A program made the position numbers and the translations under genes. Positions 1 through 9,398 of a DNA stretch of 64,000 nt are shown here, in pieces. The stretch is from Streptacidiphilus albus JL83 (lineage in GTDB: Bacteria > Actinomycetota > Actinomycetes > Streptomycetales > Streptomycetaceae): assembly GCF_000744705.1 (NCBI RefSeq), contig NZ_JQML01000001.1:5404017-5468016 (forward strand), written 5' to 3'. Below the pieces are notes generated by a model. The model was given only the letters and a program-made list of their open reading frames with translations. It searched no databases and was not told the DNA's origin. Numbering within the stretch: position 1 is the first letter of the stretch; each line of letters opens with the position of its first letter.

Positions 1-1
1 C

Positions 2-2194
2 CTCGCCCAGCACAACAGCCAGGGCGGTCCAGTTCAGGGGCGCGCGGAGATCGTCGGACGCCTGCGAGACCTGTCCTCGGCCGGACGCACCGCGCTGGCA
101 GTGGATCTGCTGCTGGACTGCGATGTCCAGGTGCCCCGCGAGGTGGCCCGTGAGCTGGAGCGGGCCGCCGACGTCCTGCTGAGACTGACCCGCCAGCCGA
201 CCGGCGAGGCGGTGTGGCGCGAGTACCGTGCCGCGTTCTGGGAGCACTACGGCATCGGCACCCTGGTCCCCCTGACCGAGTTCCTGGACCCGGCCGCCGG
301 ACTCGGCTTCCCCGCGCAGTACCCCGGCAGCACAATGACCCCGCCGGTGGCCGCACCCACGGCACGCGATCAACGGCTGCTGGCCCTGGCCTGGCAGGCG
401 ATGGCCGACGGCAGCGGCGAGATCCTGCTGACCGACCGGATCATCGACGAGTTGACCGACGGCGCACGTCTCGACGAGCACCGCATCCCGCCGCACGTGG
501 AGATCGCGGCCCGGATCCAAGCCGGAAGCACGACCGCGTTGGAGCGTGGGGACTTCACCGTGACCGTCACCCCGGCTCGCGCCGCTGGAACCCTCACCTC
601 ACGGTTCACCCCCGTCGCCACCGGCACCGGCCTGGCCGACATCTACCGGGGCCTGCCTGCCTCGACAGCCGGGGCCCTTGTCGCCCAGTTGTCGTTCCCG
701 CCGCTCTACCCGCACACCGAGAACATCTGTCGCATCCCCGCCTATCTGCCCCACGTCATCGCCCTGGGCGAGCACCGCCACCCGAACGATGCGGCCACTG
801 TCATCCCGCTGGATGACCTCGCGCTCACTGCTACCCGCGACCGCCTGCACCTGGTCAGCATTTCGCGCCGCCGGGTGGTCGAGCCGCAGGTGTTCCATGC
901 CATGGCGTTGGAGAAGCAACCGCCCCCCTTGGCCAGGTTCCTGGCTCACCTCCCGCGCGCCTTCGCCGCCATCTGGACTGGCTTCGACTGGGGCCCGCAC
1001 GCCGTCCACCTGCCCCGCCTGCCTCGGGTCCGCTACCGCCGCACCATCATCTCCCCGGCCCGCTGGACCCTTGCCGTCGGTGCCCTGACCGGTACCGGCA
1101 TCATGGACCTGGAGCAGTGGCGCAAGCGCTGGGGCTGCCCGCGTACAGTCGAACTTCGAGACCAGGAGCGGACGTTACGGCTGACCCTGACCGAGCCGGT
1201 CCACGTGGCGATACTGCACACGCACCTCAAGCGTTACGGGACCGCCGTCTTGACCGAGGCCATCGGCGCCGACGAGCTGGGCTGGTTGGAGGGGCACGTC
1301 CACGAAGTCGCCGTTCCTCTGGTCGCCGCCCGTCCCCCTGCCCCCTCGCCGCTGGCCGGATCGCTGCCGACGACCACGAACAGCAGCCGCGGCCCCCTGC
1401 CCGGCTCACCGGCGAGCCGGTGGCTGAACGCGAAGCTTCGCACCCACCCCGAGCGCTACGACGAGATCCTGACCGAGCACCTGCCCCGGCTCCTGGCCAG
1501 CCTGCTTGGCGACCCTCAATTCTGGTTCGTCCGCTACCGCAGTCCGCACGAGAGTGACCATCTGCGGATGCGCTTCCGCACCCAGAGCCCGGACCAGTTC
1601 GGGCAGTTCGCCGATGTGATCGGCCGGTGGGCGGAAGGACTGAGGCACGACGGCCTCGCCTCCGGGCTGGCCTTCGACGTCTACGCGCCCGAGACCGGCC
1701 GCTACGGGTACGGTGCGGCCATGGAAGCGGCCGAGGCGGTGTTCTGCGCCGACTCGCAGGCGGTCACTGCCTCGCTCCGGCTCCTGCCGGCCCCTGCCGT
1801 CGACCCGAGGTCGCTGGTCGTCGCGGGCATGGTCGACATCGCCCGCGGCTTCCTCGGATCAGACGACGCCATGACGTGGCTGGCATCCCGGCCCGCGCCC
1901 ACTGCCCCCGCTGCCGATCGGGTTATGGCCAACCGCTCGGTCCAGTTGGCTCTGCACGGCTCGGGCCCGTGGCCAGGCGAGATCGAGCGGGTCCGGCAGT
2001 CTCGCGCCGCCGCCCTCGCGGCCTACCGAGACCGGCTCCCCGTTGACGCCGATACGGACAGCGTCCTGGAATCCCTGCTGCACATGCACCACAACCGGGT
2101 CATCGGCCTGGACCGGGCAGGGGAAGCCGTCTGCCGCCGCTTGGCGCGGCAGGCAGCGCTGACCTGGCAGGCAACGAGAGGCGGCAGCCGGTGA
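2..2194 (+). CDS. Class I lanthipeptide dehydratase LanB with fused elimination (SpaB C-terminal) domain, 5' partial
   Basis: The reading frame is open from the left window edge, so the N-terminus is missing; about 730 residues remain. The first two thirds resemble the glutamylation domain of LanB dehydratases, which use glutamyl-tRNA to activate Ser/Thr of a precursor peptide. The last third, from about residue 470 (WLNAKLRTHPERYDEI, then FWFVRYRSPHESDHLRMRF), is the thiopeptide-type bacteriocin biosynthesis / SpaB C-terminal domain that eliminates glutamate to give Dha/Dhb. Both steps are therefore on one polypeptide, as in full-length LanB. The stop overlaps the GTG of the LanC-like gene (GTGA), so the two are translationally coupled. 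The precursor peptide is not in the window and would be expected upstream. Confidence 0.9.
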   Translation, partial: LAQHNSQGGPVQGRAEIVGRLRDLSSAGRTALAVDLLLDCDVQVPREVARELERAADVLLRLTRQPTGEAVWREYRAAFWEHYGIGTLVPLTEFLDPAAGLGFPAQYPGSTMTPPVAAPTARDQRLLALAWQAMADGSGEILLTDRIIDELTDGARLDEHRIPPHVEIAARIQAGSTTALERGDFTVTVTPARAAGTLTSRFTPVATGTGLADIYRGLPASTAGALVAQLSFPPLYPHTENICRIPAYLPHVIALGEHRHPNDAATVIPLDDLALTATRDRLHLVSISRRRVVEPQVFHAMALEKQPPPLARFLAHLPRAFAAIWTGFDWGPHAVHLPRLPRVRYRRTIISPARWTLAVGALTGTGIMDLEQWRKRWGCPRTVELRDQERTLRLTLTEPVHVAILHTHLKRYGTAVLTEAIGADELGWLEGHVHEVAVPLVAARPPAPSPLAGSLPTTTNSSRGPLPGSPASRWLNAKLRTHPERYDEILTEHLPRLLASLLGDPQFWFVRYRSPHESDHLRMRFRTQSPDQFGQFADVIGRWAEGLRHDGLASGLAFDVYAPETGRYGYGAAMEAAEAVFCADSQAVTASLRLLPAPAVDPRSLVVAGMVDIARGFLGSDDAMTWLASRPAPTAPAADRVMANRSVQLALHGSGPWPGEIERVRQSRAAALAAYRDRLPVDADTDSVLESLLHMHHNRVIGLDRAGEAVCRRLARQAALTWQATRGGSR

Positions 2195-3339
2195 CCGCGA
2201 CCGATCCGCCCGGCCCGGGGCAAAGTCTGGCGACCGGCGCCGCCGGGATCGCTCTGCTGGACGTCCAGCGCGGCGACTGGACTGCGCTGCGGAACCGGGC
2301 TGCCGAGATGACCCGAGAACCCTTGATCGCCGACCCGGAGGTCTGCGGCCTGTTCTACGGAGCCCCGGCCGTTGCCTTCACCCTCCACACCGCCCAGCAG
2401 CCGGCCTACACAGCCGTGCTGAACACCCTCGACGGGCACTTGGACGCCCTGACCCGGCGGCGTCTGGACAGAGCCCACCGGCGCATCGAGGACGGGGCTT
2501 TACCCCAACTACGGGAGTTCGACCTGATCAGCGGACTGACCGGCATCGGGACCTACCTCCTGAACCGACACGGCGGCGGTGATCTGCTGCGGGGCGTCCT
2601 GGCCTATCTGGTACGACTCACCGAGCCGTTGAAGGCCGGGACAGAGATGCTCCCCGGATGGTGGTCCGGTGACTCGCCCGCAGGCCAGCCGTCCGCGCAG
2701 TGGCCCGGCGGCCACGGGAACCTCGGCCTGGCCCACGGCATCTGCGGTCCTCTCGCACTGATGTCCGCCGCGATCAGGCGCGGTATCGAGGTGCCCGGCC
2801 AGCGCGAGGCCATCGACCGGATCTGTTCCCACCTGGACCGGTGGCGTACGGGTACCGGGACGCGGGCTTGGCGGCCGGGGACGGTCTCCCGGTCCGAGTG
2901 GCTCTCGCGCACGTCGAGGCAGCGCGGACCGGGACGCCCGAGCTGGTGCTACGGCACTCCGGGCCTTGCCCGCACCCAGCAGTTGGCCGCCCTCGCCCTC
3001 AGCGACCCACAGCGCCAGCAGCAAGCTGAGCAGGCGTTGGTCGGATGTGTCGCAGACGAGACCCAGCTCTCCCGGCTGGTCGACGCCTCGCTGTGTCATG
3101 GCTGGGCCGGGCTCATGCACACGACCCGGCGAATATCCGCCGACAGCGGCAGCGACGCCCTGACTGTCCTTCTACCTGGCCTGCGCGCGCGCCTGGACCA
3201 GCACCTGCACCAGCAAGGCCTACCGACCCGGCCCGGCCTCCTGGAAGGTCGGGCCGGCGTGCAGCTCGTCCAGTGCACCGGAGCCACGGACATGCCGCTG
3301 GAAAACCGATGGGACGCCTGCCTGCTTCTGAACGGCTGA
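2191..3339 (+). CDS. LanC-like lanthionine synthetase (cyclase)
   Basis: This 382-residue protein has LanC-type toroid features: repeated glycine-rich helices (GHGNLGLAHGICGPLA around residue 175) and the zinc-site motifs SWCYGTPGLA near residue 250 and LCHGWAGLMH near residue 303. LanC enzymes bind Zn through Cys-Cys-His and add Cys thiols to Dha/Dhb to form lanthionine rings. The GTG start overlaps the LanB stop by 4 bp, and I use it because the fusion of stop and start implies coupling. It acts after LanB and before the downstream methyltransferase. Length is close to ordinary LanC proteins, with no visible lesion. Confidence 0.9.
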   Translation: MTATDPPGPGQSLATGAAGIALLDVQRGDWTALRNRAAEMTREPLIADPEVCGLFYGAPAVAFTLHTAQQPAYTAVLNTLDGHLDALTRRRLDRAHRRIEDGALPQLREFDLISGLTGIGTYLLNRHGGGDLLRGVLAYLVRLTEPLKAGTEMLPGWWSGDSPAGQPSAQWPGGHGNLGLAHGICGPLALMSAAIRRGIEVPGQREAIDRICSHLDRWRTGTGTRAWRPGTVSRSEWLSRTSRQRGPGRPSWCYGTPGLARTQQLAALALSDPQRQQQAEQALVGCVADETQLSRLVDASLCHGWAGLMHTTRRISADSGSDALTVLLPGLRARLDQHLHQQGLPTRPGLLEGRAGVQLVQCTGATDMPLENRWDACLLLNG

Positions 3340-3417
3340 CATCAGCCGTGCCGACCCACCCGTACTGACCAGGGTCTGCCACTCACTCCCCGTCAGACCC
3401 CAACGGAAGGACCCTGC

Positions 3418-4638
3418 ATGAACGCCATCACCAGCCCCGGCAGCGCAGAAGCGCTCCGCAATCACCTGGTCGACCAGCTCAAGGAGGCAGGTGGCGTCAC
3501 CTCCCACGCCGTCGAAGACGCCATGCGGACCGTCCCGCGTGACCGCTTCCTGCCCGACGCCACTCTGGAGAAGGCCTACGCCAACGAGGCCGTCACGATC
3601 AAGCCCAACCCCGACGGCCCGCTTGCACTCAGCTGTGCCTCCAAGCCCACCATCGTGGCCATGATGCTCGACCAACTGGAGGTGAAGCCCGGCGACCGCA
3701 TCCTGGAGATCGGTGCCGGCACTGGCTACAACGCCGCCCTCCTGGCCTACCTCACCGGACCTGACGGGGAGGTCACCACCGTCGACATCGATGCCGACGT
3801 CACCGCCCACGCCCGCAAGGCCCTGGACTCGACCGCCAACCAAGGTGTCCACGTCGTCACCCGCGACGGTGCGCTGGGCGACAGCGACCACGCCCCCTAC
3901 GACAAGGCGATCGTCGCCGTCGGCGCGTGGGACATCCCCGCCGCATGGTGGGACCAGTTGCCCTCCGGAAGCCGCCTGGTGGTCCCGCTGAGGTGGCGTG
4001 GCACCACGTACAGCATCGCCTTCACCCGTGAGGCTGACCGCATGGTGTCCAGCGACGTCAAGCTGTGCGGCTTCGTCCCCATGCTCGGTCAGGACGGCGA
4101 ACGCGAGGGCACCATCACCGGCGACGCCACCGTGAACCTGTACTGGGACATCGACCAGCCCATCGACCCCACTGCCCTGCACGGAGTCCTCGACCAGCCC
4201 AGGACCGAGGCCTGGTCCGGTACGACCGTCGGCGGCTACGAGTCCTTCGATGGAGTCTGGCTCCGGCTGAGTGCCACCGAACCGGGCACCTGCCGCATCG
4301 AAGCCAAGGCTGCGGCCGTCGAGTCCGGGCTCTGCAAGCCTGCCATCCCCTCCCGCAGCCCTGCCCTGGCCCAGGGCGAGTCCCTGGCCTACTTCGTCAC
4401 CCGCCGCACGCAGACCGAAGAAGACACCCCGGCGCGGTCCGAACTCGGTGCGATCGGCCACGGCCCCGCCGGAGCCGAGCTTGCTGAACGCCTGTGCGCC
4501 CAGATCCGCGCCTGGGGCCAAGCTCGGACCGCCCGACCGGTCGTCACCGTCTATCCGGCCGGGACGCCGAACGATCAGGTGACGGACGGCTTCGTGATCA
4601 ACAAGCAGGACAGTCGCCTGGTGATCTCCCTGGTCTGA
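3418..4638 (+). CDS. PCMT-like peptide methyltransferase, FxLD lanthipeptide system
   Basis: The protein has 406 residues. The N-terminal half is a protein-L-isoaspartate O-methyltransferase fold: the substrate lid (MRTVPRDRFLPDATLEKAYA) and the SAM-binding motif I ILEIGAGTGYNAALLAYL near residue 100. The C-terminal ~180 residues are an extension typical of the FxLD lanthipeptide methyltransferases. Relatives (OlvSA type) methylate an Asp side chain of the lanthipeptide, giving a succinimide and then isoaspartate. A GGAAGGA ribosome site lies just before the ATG. It follows LanC by 78 bp and ends the operon at a strong terminator. The substrate residue here is inferred from the family. Confidence 0.88.
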   Translation: MNAITSPGSAEALRNHLVDQLKEAGGVTSHAVEDAMRTVPRDRFLPDATLEKAYANEAVTIKPNPDGPLALSCASKPTIVAMMLDQLEVKPGDRILEIGAGTGYNAALLAYLTGPDGEVTTVDIDADVTAHARKALDSTANQGVHVVTRDGALGDSDHAPYDKAIVAVGAWDIPAAWWDQLPSGSRLVVPLRWRGTTYSIAFTREADRMVSSDVKLCGFVPMLGQDGEREGTITGDATVNLYWDIDQPIDPTALHGVLDQPRTEAWSGTTVGGYESFDGVWLRLSATEPGTCRIEAKAAAVESGLCKPAIPSRSPALAQGESLAYFVTRRTQTEEDTPARSELGAIGHGPAGAELAERLCAQIRAWGQARTARPVVTVYPAGTPNDQVTDGFVINKQDSRLVISLV

Positions 4639-4658
4639 GGACCAGCCGAATCAGCATG

Positions 4659-4691
4659 GGAGGGGCCGCAGACGGAGTCTGCGGCCCCTCC
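4659..4691 (+). terminator. Intrinsic terminator of the lanthipeptide operon
   Basis: A perfect 15-bp stem (4659-4673 with 4677-4691) with a 3-nt GGA loop, very GC-rich, begins 20 bp after the methyltransferase stop codon. No long T-run follows, as is common in Streptomyces terminators. Confidence 0.8.
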
Positions 4692-4770
4692 TGCGTCGTC
4701 TTCCAGGGCTCTACCACTCCAGATCCATCCCGGCAGCCGCCTCGGGCCCAGGTGTCCGTGGCGGATGGTC

Positions 4771-5740
4771 TCACCGGAGACGGTGCTGGGATTGGTGATC
4801 AGGCTGCGTAACGGGCGGTGTGGGCCGGTGGGTTGGCTGTGGCCGGGTGGGCGGTACCGCTATGGCGGGGGAGCGGAGGCGGGCTGCCTCTGCGCGGGGG
4901 TTGGGTGCCGGGTTGCGGGCGGTGTGTTGGATTCGGGAGAGGAGGACGCGGGCGGGTTGGCGGGCGGTGTCGAGTTCGCGGCGGGCGGCGGCTTCGTTGA
5001 GGAGGTGGCGGGGTTGGTGGCCTGCGGCTTCGGCGAGGACGGTGGCCAGGGCGGGCCAGTCGGGGTCGGCCAGGATGCGGGTGGCGTGCTCGGGGATGCC
5101 GTTCCTGACGTCGGCGGCGAGGGGCATGGCGGCGGCTTGGTCGTAGGCGATCTGGAGATGCTGGACGGCTTGGGGGCGGCGGCGGTCTGTTGGGCGTGGC
5201 CTCGGGCCTCGTGCCAGCGTCCGGCCAGGACGGCGGCCCACAGGAGGGCCGCGAGCAGGGTGGCGGCGGCGCTGCCGTCCTTGCCGTTGCCCGCGTGGAT
5301 GAGGTCGCGGGCAGCGGCGCGCAGGTCGGCGGCGGCAGCGTGTTCGGCGCGGGTCTGGGAGCGCTGGGCGCAGGCGAACATCTTTGTCGCGGCTCGTAGT
5401 TCGGTCCGTAGTTCTTCGGGGGCGGCCTGGGCGGTGGCTTCGATGAGTTCGCCCAGGGCGGCGATCTGAGCCTGGGCCCGACTGCCGTACCCGGTGGTGC
5501 CGCTGCTGGCGGCGGGGTCATCGAGGTCTTCGGTGAGGGTGTCCAAGACTTGGATGGCCCGCTGCCACGGGCTGCTGGGGCGGTTGCGTCGGGCGGTGGG
5601 GCCTTCTGCGGGTGTCGTGGTGACCAGGCGGGCTTGGAGCCGGGGCAGCGAGAGGTCGGGGGCGATCTTCCCGCCGGGGTGGAAGACCTGTCGGCTGTCC
5701 TTGTTCAGGTCGCCGGGGCGGCCGGCGGAGTATCCGAGAA
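4771..5740 (-). pseudogene. C-terminal remnant of a relaxase/mobilization protein, frameshifted
   Basis: Reading leftwards from about 5740, one frame gives GYSAGRPGDLNKDSRQVF, then GGKIAPDLSLPRLQARL, which resembles the C-terminal region of actinomycete relaxase / mobilization nuclease proteins. It continues to HARGHAQQTAAA near 5185. The protein then resumes in another frame (QAVQHLQIAYDQAAAMPLA onward, ending with LNEAAARRELDTARQPARVL) and stops at 4771. The shift sits at a run of five G on the plus strand (5172-5176): one extra base there would restore the frame. No catalytic relaxase domain remains. The right end abuts the truncated integrase. Confidence 0.6.
5172..5176. other. Frameshift point in the relaxase remnant
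   Basis: A GGGGG homopolymer lies where the two halves of the minus-strand relaxase tail change frame. It is either a genuine inactivating indel or a homopolymer sequencing error; the sequence alone cannot tell. Confidence 0.5.
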
Positions 5741-6356
5741 GATCGATTTCCGGGGCGGCTGGCTGAACGTCAATCAGCAGATACGTTTCGCCGGCAACAC
5801 CATGGTCTTCGCGCCACCCAAGGGGAACAAGGTCCGCTCGGTGCCGCTGTCACCGCGAACGGCGGTGGCCCTCAAGACCCACATGAAGTCCTTTCCGTCG
5901 ACCGAGGTGACCCTGCCGTGGGAGACCGAGGACGGAAAGCCCCGGACCCTGCGGTTGCTGTTCACGGACGCGAAGGGCAAGGCGTACAACCGCAGCGTCT
6001 TCAACCAGGGCGACTGGAAGCGAGCCCTGGTCCACGCGGGCGTGATCCCGCCGCGCACGTCCGGGTCGCAGTACTTCGAGGCGGCCCCGGACGACGGCAT
6101 GCACGCGCTCCGCCACACCTACGCCTCCGCTCAGCTCGAAGGCGGCACGAACATCAAGGCACTGTCGGTGTTCCTGGGGCACTCCGAGCCCGGCTTCACT
6201 CTGCGCACGTACACCCACCTGATGCCCGGCAGCGAGGGCCGCAGCCGCTCCGCGACGGATGGCTTCCTGCTCGGCCAGGGCCACCCCGAGCAGGGCGCGT
6301 CCGGTGTGCCCTCTCCAGCCGTGTGCCCTGAGAAGCCGTTGTCTTACCGAACTTGA
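5736..6356 (+). pseudogene. Truncated tyrosine recombinase/integrase (C-terminal catalytic half)
   Basis: The recognisable protein starts near EKIDFRGGWLNVNQQIRF and runs about 207 residues. It carries the second half of the tyrosine recombinase active site: HALRHTYAS (H-x-x-R) at about 6103, LGHSEPGFTLRTYTHLM with the H/W position and the nucleophilic Tyr at about 6215. The first catalytic Arg box and the N-terminal SAM-like DNA-binding domain are absent. Upstream sequence in the same frame belongs to the opposite-strand relaxase remnant, so the gene was cut by a rearrangement near 5735. It is unlikely to be active. Confidence 0.8.
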
Positions 6357-6444
6357 TCCGCGTGTTTCCGCAGCTCAGGCATGATGTTGGTTTCGGCGAG
6401 GCAGGCTCGGACTGTCGGGTTGTCTCGTAGGTGGAGGTGCCGGG

Positions 6445-7005
6445 ATGGCGTCGGTCGTGGGTCTGCTGGAGGAACGGGAGTTGGCGGCGCGGGAGCGCGT
6501 GGAGGGGCTGCGGGAGGAGGCGGACCGGGTCCTGGCCGAGCTCGCGGACGCGGAGACGGACTGGCAGGAGTGGCTGATCGCTCGGCAGCGGGTCGGCGAG
6601 GTCTTGTCCGTGCCGCAGCGCGAGGAGGCCGCGGTGGCCGATCCGCGACCGGTTGAGGAGCCTTCCCTGTCACCGCCGGAGCTCGTCCCGGACGCGTCCG
6701 CCGGGCTGCCGAAGGCACGGGCCGCGCGTTCTGGCTCGATCGTCCCGGTGTGGCGGCCCGCGCTGGCCGCGGACGTTCTGGCCGTGGACTACCAGCGCAT
6801 CCTGTCCGCGCTGGCCGAGCGCCGCGCGGGCGGCGGCGCGGGGATGACGTGCCAGGAGATCGCCGCCGCGCTCGGGCTGGCACCGGTCCCGGCCAGCGTC
6901 GAGGGGGTGCGCTCGAAGATGAAGCGGCTGGCGGACCGGGGCTGGGCCGGCGAGCCGTCGCCGGGCCGGTTCACCCTCGCCGCCTCGCCAGCCGCCGTGT
7001 CATGA
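6445..7005 (+). CDS. Hypothetical protein with predicted coiled coil and C-terminal helix-turn-helix
   Basis: The 186-residue protein starts at an ATG preceded by GTGGAGG. Residues 8-50 are charged and heptad-like (ERVEGLREEADRVLAELADA), suggesting a coiled coil. A Pro-rich linker follows. The C-terminal 60 residues (MTCQEIAAALGLAPVPASVE, then VRSKMKRLADRGWA) look like a winged helix-turn-helix. Its last ~35 bp overlap the 3' end of the opposite-strand IS5 transposase gene, so that insertion may have replaced the original C-terminus. Function is unknown; a regulator belonging to a mobile element is plausible from context only. Confidence 0.55.
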   Translation: MASVVGLLEERELAARERVEGLREEADRVLAELADAETDWQEWLIARQRVGEVLSVPQREEAAVADPRPVEEPSLSPPELVPDASAGLPKARAARSGSIVPVWRPALAADVLAVDYQRILSALAERRAGGGAGMTCQEIAAALGLAPVPASVEGVRSKMKRLADRGWAGEPSPGRFTLAASPAAVS

Positions 7006-7646
7006 GCCGGGTCATCGACCACAGCACCATTGCCTCGTGGACCTCGGGCAGGGTCTCGTAGTCGCGCACCAGGCGACGCGAGCGCATCAGCCAGCTCAGG
7101 GTTCGCTCCACTACCCAGCGTCTCGGAAGAACCACGAAGCCCTTCGTGTCATCGGACCGTTTGATGATCTGCAGGGTGAGCTGCAGCTTCTCCTTCGCCC
7201 AGTCGACCAGGCGGCCCGTGTAGCCGCCATCGGCCCAGACCAGCACGATGCGGTGGAAGCGGGTCCGTACCCGTTCCAGCAGTGGCATTGCGGCATCGCG
7301 GTCGGTCACGTTCGCCGCGGTGACCATCACGGCCAGCAGCAGGCCCAGGCAGTCCACCACGATGTGCCGCTTGCGGCCGTTGATCTTCTTGCCCGCGTCG
7401 TAGCCGCGGCTTGCGGCCGGGACGGTGGCGTCGCCCTTGACCGACTGCGAGTCGATGATCGCGGCGGTCGGCTGCGGGTCGCGTCCGGCGTCCTCGCGGA
7501 CCCAGCCGCGTAGCCGGTTATGCAGTTCGCTCAGCAGGCCCTTGATCCGCCAGCGCTTCGCGAAGGCGTAGACGCGGTCCCAGAGGGGGAAGTCCGCGGG
7601 CATCGCCCGCCAGGTGATGCCGCCCGCGACCAGGTAGCGCACGGCG

Positions 7647-7654
7647 TCGATCAT
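7647..7654. repeat. Left 8-bp target-site duplication of the IS4 element
   Basis: TCGATCAT, identical to 9399-9406 on the other side of the element. Confidence 0.85.
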
Positions 7655-7694
7655 CCAATGCCACGAAGTTAAGGCTTCGGTGGTGGCGTCAAGG
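7655..7694. repeat. Left terminal inverted repeat of the IS4 element
   Basis: The 40 bp are the exact reverse complement of 9359-9398. The transposase stop codon lies inside this repeat. Confidence 0.9.
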
Positions 7695-9285
7695 TGTCAG
7701 GAAGGGTGATCTTGTACGTGTTCGGCGCGGTGCGGATGAGCCGGCCGTTGCGGGCCCAGTAGCAGAGTTGTGCGGTGAAGCCCTTGAGTCGGTGTCCTGT
7801 GGTCGCGAGGCCGAGGCGCTGTGCGATGTCGCGGGTGTGCATGGCTTGGTTGGCGTTCGCGGCCAGGATTTGGCAGACCTGGCCCCAGCGTCCGGAGAGG
7901 GTCGGGCTCAAGTCCTGCGCGCTTGGCAGGGTGGGTGGGTGCACGGTGATCTCGATAGCAGTGATCCGGGTGCTGTCGCGTGGGCGTCCGTCGCGGTTCC
8001 AGACGGCGTATCGGGAGGTTCCGCACTTGACGATGCGGGCGGACAGCCGCATCCGGCGTTTGGGAAGCAGTGCGCGCAGGACATGAGCGCCGATGTATCC
8101 GACCAGGTCGGGGCGGCTGCCGGGGCCTGCGGCCGCGGTCGTCCCGACGAGGCTGACGATCGTGTCGCGGGCGGCCTCCAGGGCGACGGTGAAGCCGGCC
8201 CGGTCGGGATCGCAGCCGGGCATCGTCTCCACTGCGGTCACCATCACCGAGCGCAGGGCCTGATAGAGGGTGAGTAGTCCCCACATCTCCTGGCTGAGGC
8301 CCACCGGGTCCTTCGACCGCAGAACCCGGCCCTTGAGCAGGGTATGACGTAGCGCCAGGTAGGTGATCTCGATCTCCCAGCGTTCGTGGTAGAGACGCAC
8401 CAGGTGGTCGGCTGGATCGGTGCGGTGGTCTTTGAGCGTGGTCAGCAGGCGGTAGGTCCCGCCGAAGTCGCCGCTGTCGGCAGTCCGGGATCGGATCTCG
8501 GCTTCGATCACCCGCAGCCTGAGACCACCGATCCGGGTGAGATAGGAACCGTCGGGCAGCAGCGCCAGTACCGGTGGTCGCCGGGTGCTGGTCGCGCGAA
8601 TCAGGAACTCCGCTCCCTGAGCCGTGATATCAGCGAGCAGTTCGTTGCTGTCGAAGGCGCGGTCCGCGAGCAAGAGCATGTCCGTGGTCAGGTGGCCGAC
8701 GAGGTCGTGGGCGTAGTCGGTCTCGCCTTTCGAGGCGGAGCCGAAGACGGCGGCGATCAGGCCTCGAGTGCCGGTTTCGCACAGGGTCATGAGCATCAGC
8801 CGGGGGTAGCCCGCTGGGCCGTGGCGGCGCTGGGTGCGGCCGAGCCAGGACCGGTTGCGCTCGTGGTCGGGGACGTTCAGGCTTCCGCATCCGTCGAAGG
8901 CGACCGTGCGCCATCGGCGGTATCGCACTCCAGGCGTGGACGGCTGGGCCAGCGGGCCGGCCAGGACGTCGAACAGCCGCTTGAGCGGAGCCACGCCGAC
9001 CCGCCGGCGCAGATCACGAAGCGCCTTCTCAGAGGGATGCGGCGTCCGGGCGTCCAGTCCGGACGTGAGTTTGCCCCACACCAGTCCGGTGCCCAGATGC
9101 TCGAACAGCCCAAGCGCGAGCACCAGGTACACCCCGACACGAGACGGGAGGCTCCGCAGCCGATGCTCGCGAGCCCCCGTCTCGTCCAGTACCGCGTCCA
9201 CCAACTCGGGTGGGATGACCTGCGTCAACTCACCGATATGACCAGGCGCGAACACGTCGGTCCCGCCCGTGACAGACTTGGCCAC
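7669..9285 (-). CDS. IS4-family transposase
   Basis: This 538-residue protein has the IS4 N-terminal domain (HIGELTQVIPPELVDAVLDE, residues 16-35) and then an RNase H-like DDE catalytic core. First Asp is in TVAFDGCGSLNVPD, second in LLLADRAFDSNELL. The glutamate region LYHERWEIEITYLALR matches the IS4 Y-x2-R-x3-E signature, with Arg rather than the usual Lys at the last position. It starts at a GTG (MAKSVTGGTD). The C-terminal tail is extended (about 100 residues beyond the catalytic core). No frameshift is visible, so the enzyme is probably functional. Confidence 0.92.
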   Translation of the reverse strand: MAKSVTGGTDVFAPGHIGELTQVIPPELVDAVLDETGAREHRLRSLPSRVGVYLVLALGLFEHLGTGLVWGKLTSGLDARTPHPSEKALRDLRRRVGVAPLKRLFDVLAGPLAQPSTPGVRYRRWRTVAFDGCGSLNVPDHERNRSWLGRTQRRHGPAGYPRLMLMTLCETGTRGLIAAVFGSASKGETDYAHDLVGHLTTDMLLLADRAFDSNELLADITAQGAEFLIRATSTRRPPVLALLPDGSYLTRIGGLRLRVIEAEIRSRTADSGDFGGTYRLLTTLKDHRTDPADHLVRLYHERWEIEITYLALRHTLLKGRVLRSKDPVGLSQEMWGLLTLYQALRSVMVTAVETMPGCDPDRAGFTVALEAARDTIVSLVGTTAAAGPGSRPDLVGYIGAHVLRALLPKRRMRLSARIVKCGTSRYAVWNRDGRPRDSTRITAIEITVHPPTLPSAQDLSPTLSGRWGQVCQILAANANQAMHTRDIAQRLGLATTGHRLKGFTAQLCYWARNGRLIRTAPNTYKITLPDTLTPPPKP

Positions 9286-9358
9286 TGGGCCTCTGCTCTC
9301 TTTGGAAGATCTTGGTCGATCCCCTGGATAGCAGAGGCTCCTCCCATGTCTCGTCCCC

Positions 9359-9398
9359 CCTTGACGCCACCACCGAAGCCTTAACTTCGTGGCATTGG
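9359..9398. repeat. Right terminal inverted repeat of the IS4 element
   Basis: The 40 bp are the exact reverse complement of 7655-7694. Confidence 0.9.

Larger units (their letters stand above)
7655..9398 (-). mobile_element. Complete IS4-family insertion sequence inside an IS5-family transposase gene
   Basis: This 1744-bp element is bounded by 40-bp perfect inverted repeats (7655-7694 and 9359-9398, outer ends CCAATGCCACGAAG). It is flanked by the direct duplication TCGATCAT at 7647-7654 and 9399-9406. It encodes a single intact transposase on the minus strand. Perfect ends, intact ORF and clean target duplication indicate a recent insertion. Confidence 0.93.
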
